DNA of 6,723 bases from assembly GCA_026391235.1 (NCBI GenBank), contig JAPLDV010000212.1, forward strand, positions 1 to 6,723, given 5' to 3'. The stretch's first letter is position 1. Each line of letters opens with the position of its first letter. Below, piece by piece: positions 1-6,377 of the stretch. The translations under genes and the position numbers were made by a program. The notes below the pieces were generated by a model. The model saw only the letters and a list, made by a program, of their open reading frames with translations, was not told where the DNA came from and ran no database searches. The DNA comes from Bacteroidia bacterium (GTDB lineage: Bacteria > Bacteroidota > Bacteroidia > Bacteroidales > UBA12481).

Positions 1-1303
1 TAAGGTCCACTGTATTTCGGCCTTCTTCAGCTTCCTCATTCCATAAACCGGCAAGCCCGAGTATACCGCTGAAAGGACTCCTGATATCATGGGCAATCAT
101 CGAGTAGAATCTCTCTTTTGTCCGGTTGATTTTCATCTTCAGCCGGTAAGACTTAAACCCCATAACCAATAAAACAATCAGAATGATTAAAGCTCCGGAT
201 ATTGCAACGAGCAGAATTCTTTGATTCGCATCGGCCTTCAGCTTCTTAAGCTCTACCTCCTGTGCCTGTTTCATGACCAGATAGTCAGCTTCCAGTTTTT
301 GCAGTTTGGTTGTACCTTCATCACGTTTAAGCGAGTCGCTTAATTCTGTTAATTCCCAGAGTTGTTCAAATCCCTGCTTGAAATTCGCTTCCTTTTCGTA
401 TGCCATTGCCAGGTGTATCCGGCAATAAGCTATTTGATCATATACTTTGACTTCTTCGAACTTTTCCAATGCTAGCCTGTAATATTTGGCACTCAATTCA
501 GAAGATCCACTCATCGCGAAATTATCACCCATCCGCTGATAAATTGAGGCGATATGGTATGGGGATTTGGCCTTTTTTGCATAGTCAAGGGCAATCTCAA
601 TATTCTTTATAAACTCCTGTGGATTATTCTGTTTAAGATAAGCTAAGGCAATGTTCATGTATTGGATTGATATCGCAGGGTCTTTATTTTCCTCTAAAAC
701 GGAAGGGAGTGCTTTATAGTAATACACCAGAGCGGAATCTATTTCTTTCAGTTCGACGAAAGAGTTGGCCAAATTCTGGTAAAGTTTGCCCAGGCGTGTT
801 GAATTGTTACCCACGCATGGCAGTGCTTTACGATAATAGTCCACGGACTTTTCAAAGTTTCGCAAGTAGTAATTTGCCAAACCTAAGCCATTGTAAGATC
901 TTGCCAAAACCATTTGGTCAGGATTGATCCCGCCGATTGAGCGCATCAGGTTGTACTGATCTGCCGCATCGGTGTACTTCCCCTGCCGCAAATACCAGGC
1001 TCCCAGGATTCCAAGTAAGGTTTGGCTGTTTTGAATACTCAGGGTATCCTTCTTACCGCCACATGCCCGGAGCCCTTTGGCTGCATAGTCCGGAATAAGA
1101 AATCCACCAGGACTGTCATATAAGGCCATACAAATATTAATTGCGGTTTTGATGCAATCTCCCTCTGCTCCGGTTTGCTGCCGGTCAAAAGCCTTCTGAA
1201 GGCTATCTAGTTTAAGGCTATCTGGTTTATTCTGATCCTGAGCATAAGATTGGCAGGCAAAAAGCGTCAGGAGGCAGATTATTATGTGTTTCATTACTCG
1301 CAT
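1..1303 (-). CDS. TPR sensor histidine kinase, partial (C-terminal part beyond left edge)
   Basis: The reading frame is open from ATG 1303 to the window edge, giving 434 codons without a stop. I see an N-terminal hydrophobic signal peptide (about 1-22, possible cleavage after SYA or AQ), about six TPR-like helical hairpins (96-123, 137-163, 174-201, 215-242, 254-282, 294-321), a charged, probably coiled-coil linker (325-360), one membrane segment (363-383) and the start of a HisKA domain with H-box SMIAHDIRSP, phospho-accepting His405. The kinase should be an inner-membrane sensor with periplasmic TPRs; the ligand is unknown. The HATPase domain must lie beyond the edge. It is a paralogue of the kinase at 1389-3236, which lies 85 bp upstream on the same strand; residues around the H-box are mostly identical. 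A second in-frame ATG at 1294 could be the true start; 1303 was preferred because MRV matches the MRI start of the paralogue. No Shine-Dalgarno sequence is visible. A receiver domain or regulator fused further downstream cannot be excluded. Confidence 0.9.
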   Translation of the reverse strand, partial: MRVMKHIIICLLTLFACQSYAQDQNKPDSLKLDSLQKAFDRQQTGAEGDCIKTAINICMALYDSPGGFLIPDYAAKGLRACGGKKDTLSIQNSQTLLGILGAWYLRQGKYTDAADQYNLMRSIGGINPDQMVLARSYNGLGLANYYLRNFEKSVDYYRKALPCVGNNSTRLGKLYQNLANSFVELKEIDSALVYYYKALPSVLEENKDPAISIQYMNIALAYLKQNNPQEFIKNIEIALDYAKKAKSPYHIASIYQRMGDNFAMSGSSELSAKYYRLALEKFEEVKVYDQIAYCRIHLAMAYEKEANFKQGFEQLWELTELSDSLKRDEGTTKLQKLEADYLVMKQAQEVELKKLKADANQRILLVAISGALIILIVLLVMGFKSYRLKMKINRTKERFYSMIAHDIRSPFSGILGLAGLWNEEAEEGRNTVDL

Positions 1304-1326
1304 CTGGCAGAAAAGCAAAAGTATTA

Positions 1327-1355
1327 AAAGTCGCCGTTTTTAGACAGGCAACTTT
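1327..1355 (-). terminator. hairpin between the two kinase genes, possible weak terminator or attenuator
   Basis: Read on the minus strand, AAAGTTGCC and GGCGACTTT can form a 9-bp stem (one G-U pair) around an 11-base loop. It is followed by a U-rich but interrupted stretch (TAATACTTTTGCTTTT) before the ATG at 1303. It lies 34 bases after the stop of the upstream kinase. The broken U tract makes it a poor intrinsic terminator; partial termination or mRNA-end protection between the paralogues is an equally fair reading. Confidence 0.35.
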
Positions 1356-1388
1356 AACTCATTTTGATATGCGATTATCCTTCCTGCC

Positions 1389-3236
1389 TCAACCCGGCAG
1401 TGTGAAAAATACAGTGGTTCCCTTACCCGGCTTGCTTTCGGCCCATATCTTTCCGCCATGCCTGGTGATAAAGTTCCTGCACAGGACCAACCCCAATCCT
1501 GTGCCGGTCTCGTTTCGTGTGCCAGGGGTGGAAATGCCTGCATCTGTTTTGAATATCCGGTCGATCTGTTCCCTGGTCATTCCGATTCCTTCGTCCCGCA
1601 CTTTAACCACAACCCTTCTCCCCTGTAATTCTGCAGATATAAAAATGCTACTTTTTTCGGTTGAAAACTTAATGGAATTGGACAAGAGATTCCTGATTAC
1701 AGTCTGAAGCATGTTGCCGTCGAATCGTGCAGTCAGGTCAGATCGTATCTGATTCTCGATACTGATGTCTTTTTGTTTGGCTATTGCTGTATGTAAACAA
1801 ATTACCTCATGGACAAAAGGGGAAAGTGGCTGGACTATAGGATTAAACGATATTTTACCTGTTTCCGACTGTGACCATTGCAGAAGGTTTTCGAGTAATT
1901 CATAAACCTGGTTGAGTGATTTGTGAAGTGATCGAACTAACTTGAGGTGAACGGGATCTCCATCTTTTTCAGCCTCTTCATTCAATAATCCTGAAAGCCC
2001 GAGTATTCCGCTGAAAGGATTCCTGATATCATGAGCTATCATGGAAAAAAACTTCTCTTTGGTTCGGGTGATTTTCATCTTTAGCCGGTAATAGAAAAAT
2101 CCCATCAGGAAAAGAACCATCACAGCGATAAAAGCTATAGAAAGGATGATGAGAAGGTTCTTTTGACGGTTTTGATCTTTAATAGCTTCAAGCTCTTCCT
2201 GCTGAGCCTTCTTAACTTCCGTAGCATTACGGGTGGCAACCACATGGTCAAACTCCATTTGATTTATCCTGGCTTTCCTTTGTACCAGATCAAGGGAGTC
2301 GTCTAAAATCTTCATCTCCCTCAGATAAACTATTTCGTTTTTGTAATGCCCTGAGCTATCCGAAAGATTAGCTAATTTTTCCAGATTTTTCCTGATCTGA
2401 TCGTAACTTTTGGACTTCCGTGCGATTTCCAAAGCCAGCTTGAAGCATTGAGCAGCCAGATCAGGGTGCTTATCAATAGCCAGATCACCGGTGATTTCAT
2501 AAATGGAGGCAATCTGGTAAGGATCTTTCGCCTTAATTGCCGCTTCCAGAGCCAGAGTAATATTCCTTTTGACCTCCTGTCTGTTATGAAGGTCTTTATA
2601 TGTTAATGCCAGGTTGCCGTACGAAATGGATAAAAATCTGTAATTTTGATGAGATTTATGGTAAGAGATTGATTTATTGTAATATGAAATGGCAGAATCC
2701 ATTTGGTTCTCCTCGCTGAATGTATTGGCGATATTATTAAAAAACCTGACTTGCAACAATGAATCAGTTCCGGAAAGTGCCAGCCCTTCGCTATAATAGG
2801 CCAGTGCCTGCTTATACTCTTCCATTAAATAATATACCGTTCCCAGTCCAATAAGACTGTTGGAGATCATAGCCGTATCAGAAGATGTTTCCCCGATAAA
2901 GCGCATCTGATTGAACTGATAAGCTGCTTCGCTGAGTTGGCCAACCTTCCAGTAATAATTTCCCAGATATCCGTATAATGCAGATTTGGATTGAATATCC
3001 CTGTTCGATGAATCTGTTTTCAATCCTTTGATGGCATAATTGGGAAGCAGATACTCGAGGTCCGTGTTCGCTACAGTTTTGCAAAGATTAACAGCGGTCT
3101 TTACATAAGTGCTGTCAGGTACTTTTTTTGCATCAAGAATCCGGCATAGACTGTCAATGACTGCCTGCCCCAAAGCGCCCGTCTGGCAGGCAAAGAGGAA
3201 AATCAAACAGGGAAGGAAGTTTCTTGATATCCGCAT
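1389..3236 (-). CDS. TPR-containing sensor histidine kinase (complete, 615 aa)
   Basis: Transmembrane sensor kinase that should autophosphorylate on His and pass the phosphate to an unlinked response regulator. Order of parts: signal peptide (about 1-24, ending GALGQA); about five TPR-like hairpins (87-114, 128-154, 165-192, 206-233, 245-272); a charged coiled-coil linker (about 312-358); one membrane helix (361-383); HisKA with SMIAHDIRNP and His402; HATPase_c with N-box NLLSNSIKFS (516-525), G1 DEGIGM (548-553), F-box RIF (560-562) and G2 GTGLGL (578-583). All catalytic boxes are intact. The protein ends directly after the ATPase fold (FFTLPG), so there is no receiver or DNA-binding domain. 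The TPR part is predicted periplasmic because it sits between a signal peptide and the only membrane helix. The ATG at 3236 is followed at once by a signal peptide, which supports that start; no Shine-Dalgarno is seen. The gene lies 146 bp after the hydrolase and 85 bp before its paralogue. Signal and target genes are unknown. Confidence 0.96.
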   Translation of the reverse strand: MRISRNFLPCLIFLFACQTGALGQAVIDSLCRILDAKKVPDSTYVKTAVNLCKTVANTDLEYLLPNYAIKGLKTDSSNRDIQSKSALYGYLGNYYWKVGQLSEAAYQFNQMRFIGETSSDTAMISNSLIGLGTVYYLMEEYKQALAYYSEGLALSGTDSLLQVRFFNNIANTFSEENQMDSAISYYNKSISYHKSHQNYRFLSISYGNLALTYKDLHNRQEVKRNITLALEAAIKAKDPYQIASIYEITGDLAIDKHPDLAAQCFKLALEIARKSKSYDQIRKNLEKLANLSDSSGHYKNEIVYLREMKILDDSLDLVQRKARINQMEFDHVVATRNATEVKKAQQEELEAIKDQNRQKNLLIILSIAFIAVMVLFLMGFFYYRLKMKITRTKEKFFSMIAHDIRNPFSGILGLSGLLNEEAEKDGDPVHLKLVRSLHKSLNQVYELLENLLQWSQSETGKISFNPIVQPLSPFVHEVICLHTAIAKQKDISIENQIRSDLTARFDGNMLQTVIRNLLSNSIKFSTEKSSIFISAELQGRRVVVKVRDEGIGMTREQIDRIFKTDAGISTPGTRNETGTGLGLVLCRNFITRHGGKIWAESKPGKGTTVFFTLPG

Positions 3237-3382
3237 AAAACCATATTGATTGAGCTACAAACATTTCCATGTCCGGCAGCTTAAATAATTACCCTTCAGG
3301 CTATAAAATTGGAAATAAACAAAGAGACCGTCAAAAAAGTAAGATCTCTATTTGACTAATCCATATTCTGGGGTTGCCAACT
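3237..3382. other. 146-bp intergenic region with nested inverted repeats
   Basis: This gap separates the stop codon of the hydrolase from the kinase start and holds no credible ORF. Two interleaved inverted repeats lie at 3323-3349 (AGAGA/TCTCT) and 3330-3356 (GTCAAA/TTTGAC, 15-base loop), around a run of six A (six T on the minus strand) and an AGATCT palindrome. They may be a weak transcription stop or the worn end of a mobile element. For a minus-strand kinase promoter I found only a poor -7 candidate. Confidence 0.4.
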
Positions 3383-3399
3383 TTACTCCTGTGCAACCC
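3371..3399 (-). other. hairpin spanning the stop codon of the hydrolase gene
   Basis: GGGTTGC (3371-3377) and GCAACCC (3393-3399) form a perfect 7-bp stem with a 15-base loop that contains the TAA stop at 3383-3385. On the minus strand it is followed by CAGAATATGG, not a U tract, so it is not a standard intrinsic terminator. It may protect the 3' end of the mRNA or be chance. Confidence 0.25.
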
Positions 3400-5869
3400 T
3401 AATGTCCTGTCTGGCCATTCCAGGCCCTTCCCATTCGACTTTCAGGCCTAATCCGCCCTGCCGTTGAAAGTAAACAATCTTCAGGGGATGCAGCCCTTTT
3501 CCCAAAGCGGCCGGGGCCGACTTCTCTCCTGCGCCATGAATTCCATCGTAATCAATCAGCTGTCTATTATCCAAAATGATACGTGCACCGTCATCCGAAG
3601 ACAAATATATCTGGTAAACGCCCGTTTCAGGAACATCCAGGTATCCATCGAAAACCAAACCGAATAGCTGATTTGTTTTGGCAAAACTCAAATCAATTTT
3701 AGGCACAATGCCAGTTCTTGTTGGTAATAGTTTATCAAAATCCGGGAGTTTATCCCAGTTGCCGGCATAAAAGCCAACCTTTATACCGGGTTTCTCTCCG
3801 GTAGGTTTAACCGCCGGAACCGGAATTACCTTCCTGATCTCAAAGACGGCTGTCCTGCTGGTGTCCCCATCCGGCCAAAACGACTTCGCCTTAAGAGTTG
3901 TGGGAGTTGTGATTGTTATGATGATTGAGAAAATGGCTGATTGTTTGGATGGAGCAGATCCATCTGTGGTATAATGGATCTCAGCTCCGGGAGCCACACA
4001 GAATAATTCAGCAGAATAGGAATCAGTGAATTCCAGAATACCCGATTTTAAACGGGGCGCAATTTTGCCTTCATGAGCCCTGGCTACATTCAATGCACCC
4101 ATCTTAACCCGATACCGGTCGTAAGTCATCAAACCGTTTGTTTCGGTTTCCACATCAGTGGTTTGCGTGTAAACACAGGCACTTAACCCTCCTTCATCCC
4201 GGAGCCTGAACAATTCCTGGTGGAAATTTTCGTATTTCTGAAGGAGTGCATCAGCATTCTGCATCTTCTCATACCCCCAGTTCTCGGTTTGCCATACATG
4301 CCCGGGAACATAAAGCCCCAATCCGCCGTATTCCCCTAAAACGATTGCCCGCTTTTCTTCCATCGGCGGAGCCTTGGGGTCGGGATAGCGATGAATGTCA
4401 TTGACATCGCCGAAGCCCATATCGGTCCAGCCGCTTGCGTTGTTGATCAGCCTAGATGAGTCCATCATCCGGACCAGATCCACAATCTTCTCAGTCTGAT
4501 ATTGCCCCCAGCCTTCATTGAAAGGTACCCACATAATAATGGATGGCGGATTGTAATGATCCTTAACCAGCTCCTTCAACTCCATTTCGAAATTCTTCCG
4601 GGCTTTCTTACCTGTAGCCAGTGAATCGGATGTAACCGGAACTTCATAATACATGCTCGGCATATCCTGCCAAACCAGCAGTCCCAGGTGGTCAGTGTAG
4701 TAATAAAACCGCCGGGGTTCAACTTTCACATGTTTGCGGAGCATGTTGAATCCCATTGCCTTAAGGGAATCCAGATCCGCTTTCATCGCTTCTTCCGTTG
4801 GGGCAGTGTATAATCCGTCCGGCCAGAATCCCTGGTCAAGGGGACCGTTCTGAAAAACAAATTTGTTGTTCAGCAGGATCCTGGTAATTCCTTTCTCATC
4901 TTTCCCGATGGAAATTTTCCTCATGCCAAAATACCCTTTAACCTGATCGACTTTCAGGGATCCCCTTATTATACGCACCTGAATGTCATATAGATAAGGG
5001 TCATCCGGCGACCAGAGGTGCATCTCATCCAATTTTACCGTCAATAGCTCATCCGGATCACCCTCTCCGGTGCCGATCAGTTTTTTCTTGCCAAATACTT
5101 TGATTTGAACGCGATCATTGCCGTAAATTTCTTCACCTTCTATTTTTATCCGGACCTCCTGTTTATCAATATCCGGAGTAATTTGATAATCTGTAATATG
5201 TGTTCGCGGGACTTTCTCCATCCATACAGTTTGCCAGATTCCTGAAGAAGGTGTGTACCATATCCCTCCGGGTTTTGTAAACTGTTTTCCAACAGGCTGG
5301 TAGCCTTCGGTTGAAGGATCCCATACGGATATGGTCAGTTTATGTTGAATGCCGGGCTTAACATATTCAGTGATGTCAATAGTAAAAGGATCATATCCTC
5401 CCTGATGAGTGCCAACTTCTTCGCCATCAATGAATATATTCGCCTCCCAATCGATAGCTTCAAAATTCAGCAGAATACGTGTGCTTCTCAGATGTGCCGG
5501 AACTTTCAATATTCGTTGGTACCAGATCTTTTCATGTGCCGTAACCCTTTTCATGACACCTGACAATGCGGATTCGATCGGATAGGGAACCAGGATCTTT
5601 CCATCCCACACCGTTGGGATGCCCTTTGCGGTATCAGTAATCGCATAATCCCACAATCCATTAAGGTTAACCCAATTATTTCTTTGCATCTGCGGACGCG
5701 GATATTCAGTCCACGTTTTCCCCGGTGCCACATCGTCCGACCATTGAGTCATAAGCGGCCCGGCTTTCGGTTTCCAGCCATCGCTGCCAGACTTTTTGCA
5801 TCCGGTTATCTGCCAAACGAGTAACGAACAAACAGTGATAAAAATCAAACGAAAGGGAAAGGTTTTCAT
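3383..5869 (-). CDS. lipoprotein glycoside hydrolase family 2 enzyme with CHB_HEX_C-like and PA14 domains
   Basis: Predicted retaining beta-glycosidase (beta-galactosidase/beta-glucuronidase superfamily) anchored by lipid in the cell envelope. The 828-aa protein starts with a type II signal peptide with lipobox ITGC (Cys24). Then come the GH2 jelly-roll sugar-binding domain (about 55-220, with LNGLWDYAI and IFIDGEEVGTHQGGYDPF), the GH2 immunoglobulin-like domain (about 222-318) and the TIM barrel (about 320-600). Glu452 in VPFNEGWGQ fits the acid/base and Glu513 in LGEYGG fits the nucleophile. A chitobiase/hexosaminidase C-terminal-like module (about 612-678, HYTTDGSAPS) and a PA14 domain (about 696-816, LSSDDGARIILDN) follow; PA14 often binds carbohydrate. 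Residues after Cys24 are KKSGSDG, without a clear acidic surface-export signal, so periplasmic or surface placement is open. ATG 5869 is supported by the lipoprotein signal; no Shine-Dalgarno is visible. Substrate cannot be named: no SusC/SusD or other sugar gene is in the window. It is divergent from the cytochrome genes. Confidence 0.95.
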   Translation of the reverse strand: MKTFPFRLIFITVCSLLVWQITGCKKSGSDGWKPKAGPLMTQWSDDVAPGKTWTEYPRPQMQRNNWVNLNGLWDYAITDTAKGIPTVWDGKILVPYPIESALSGVMKRVTAHEKIWYQRILKVPAHLRSTRILLNFEAIDWEANIFIDGEEVGTHQGGYDPFTIDITEYVKPGIQHKLTISVWDPSTEGYQPVGKQFTKPGGIWYTPSSGIWQTVWMEKVPRTHITDYQITPDIDKQEVRIKIEGEEIYGNDRVQIKVFGKKKLIGTGEGDPDELLTVKLDEMHLWSPDDPYLYDIQVRIIRGSLKVDQVKGYFGMRKISIGKDEKGITRILLNNKFVFQNGPLDQGFWPDGLYTAPTEEAMKADLDSLKAMGFNMLRKHVKVEPRRFYYYTDHLGLLVWQDMPSMYYEVPVTSDSLATGKKARKNFEMELKELVKDHYNPPSIIMWVPFNEGWGQYQTEKIVDLVRMMDSSRLINNASGWTDMGFGDVNDIHRYPDPKAPPMEEKRAIVLGEYGGLGLYVPGHVWQTENWGYEKMQNADALLQKYENFHQELFRLRDEGGLSACVYTQTTDVETETNGLMTYDRYRVKMGALNVARAHEGKIAPRLKSGILEFTDSYSAELFCVAPGAEIHYTTDGSAPSKQSAIFSIIITITTPTTLKAKSFWPDGDTSRTAVFEIRKVIPVPAVKPTGEKPGIKVGFYAGNWDKLPDFDKLLPTRTGIVPKIDLSFAKTNQLFGLVFDGYLDVPETGVYQIYLSSDDGARIILDNRQLIDYDGIHGAGEKSAPAALGKGLHPLKIVYFQRQGGLGLKVEWEGPGMARQDIRVAQE

Positions 5870-5925
5870 GGTTTGGAAAAGTATTTTAAAAACAGGTTTT
5901 ATCTAGGGAAGACATTTTATCTTTA

Positions 5926-5933
5926 TATTTTTG
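5926..5933 (+). promoter_or_regulatory. possible -7 promoter element for the cytochrome genes
   Basis: TATTTTTG fits the TAnnTTTG -7 consensus described for Bacteroidota primary-sigma promoters. It lies 18 bases before the ATG at 5952, which would give a leader of only about a dozen bases. No TTTG-type -33 element is found at the expected distance upstream, and the region is A/T-rich, so a chance match is possible. Confidence 0.35.
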
Positions 5934-5936
5934 TGT

Positions 5937-5944
5937 CAAATTTA
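5937..5944 (-). promoter_or_regulatory. possible -7 promoter element for the GH2 hydrolase gene
   Basis: On the minus strand TAAATTTG matches TAnnTTTG exactly. Transcription from it would start near 5930 and give a leader of about 60 bases before the ATG at 5869. The matching -33 region would fall inside the start of the divergent cytochrome gene, and no clear TTTG is seen there. It lies three bases from the plus-strand candidate, so the two promoters, if real, would compete for polymerase. Confidence 0.35.
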
Positions 5945-5951
5945 AAGAAAT

Positions 5952-6377
5952 ATGAAGAAAGCCATCATCGGCGGCCTGTTCGTTATTGTTATTATTTTAA
6001 CGACAACAGGATTGGTCCCCTCCTGTACACATGACAAGCTGAACCTGGCGCGGTTCGACACGGTCTGTTTTAAACGGGATATTCTGCCTGTTTTTAAGAA
6101 TGGATGTGCCATAGCAGGTTGTCATTCAGGTCGGGGCGAAGGAATGGTGCTCGATTCCTATGACGGGATCATGAGAGGAATTACACCGGGTTCCGCTGCG
6201 CAAAGCAGAATCTACCAAGCTATTACGGCTAAGTTAGGTCAACCCATGCCTCCAAGCCAGGCTCTTGCTGAACAAGACCGCATCCGGATACGAATCTGGA
6301 TCGAGCAGGGCGCAGCTAATACTACCTGTGATTCCGTTCCTGCCGGTTACCAGGATTTGAAAGGAGGTTTAAAATGA
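5952..6377 (+). CDS. small c-type cytochrome-domain lipoprotein with CX4CH heme site
   Basis: A 141-aa exported protein, probably an electron carrier or electron-entry subunit in the cell envelope. It opens with MKK and a hydrophobic stretch (4-22) and then VPSC, a fair lipobox with Cys25. The body resembles the planctomycete-type cytochrome c domain often found in Bacteroidota: FKRDILPVFKNGC, then a heme-binding site C52-A-I-A-G-C57-H58, then a likely distal ligand Met99 in QPMPP, and a final helix IRIRIWIEQGA. The heme site has four residues between the cysteines instead of two. Cys39 and Cys126 flank the domain and could form a disulfide. The ATG at 5952 is followed directly by the signal peptide; no Shine-Dalgarno precedes it. 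The stop overlaps the start of the next cytochrome gene (ATGA), so the pair is probably co-transcribed and translationally coupled. Heme attachment is inferred from the motif only. Partner proteins are not visible. Confidence 0.88.
   Translation: MKKAIIGGLFVIVIILTTTGLVPSCTHDKLNLARFDTVCFKRDILPVFKNGCAIAGCHSGRGEGMVLDSYDGIMRGITPGSAAQSRIYQAITAKLGQPMPPSQALAEQDRIRIRIWIEQGAANTTCDSVPAGYQDLKGGLK
6361..6368 (+). promoter_or_regulatory. strong Shine-Dalgarno for the second cytochrome gene
   Basis: AAGGAGGT lies five bases before ATG 6374 and inside the last codons of the preceding gene. It is a near-perfect complement of the 16S rRNA 3' end. None of the other four genes in the window has a recognisable Shine-Dalgarno, which is normal for Bacteroidota, so this one stands out. 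Together with the ATGA overlap it fixes the start at 6374. Confidence 0.8.

Noticed and set aside
667..927. 86-codon plus-strand ORF
   Set aside because: It lies wholly inside the coding frame of the partial kinase on the other strand and has no recognisable domain or start signal.
1249..1260. LFAC as a lipobox in the kinase signal peptides (also in the paralogue near 3186)
   Set aside because: Phe at -2 is unusual for signal peptidase II, and both proteins have a later A-x-A-like site and a membrane helix, so an ordinary signal peptide is more likely.
1340..1707. Short ORFs on both strands over the end of the complete kinase (1340-1543 minus, 1369-1707 plus)
   Set aside because: They overlap the conserved HATPase region read in another frame; their peptides show no domain.
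2878..3084. 68-codon minus-strand ORF in another frame of the complete kinase
   Set aside because: It is out of frame within the TPR region of an intact gene and has no export signal or domain.
3258..3265. Possible minus-strand -7 element AATGTTTG upstream of the complete kinase
   Set aside because: It has one mismatch to TAnnTTTG, no -33 partner, and would give a very short leader; too weak to annotate.
3464..3667. 67-codon plus-strand ORF opposite the PA14 region
   Set aside because: The opposite strand encodes a clear PA14 domain; this is an antisense shadow.
5342..5733. Short ORFs (5342-5563 plus, 5551-5733 minus) inside the hydrolase gene
   Set aside because: Both fall within the GH2 sugar-binding region of the intact minus-strand gene and have no independent support.
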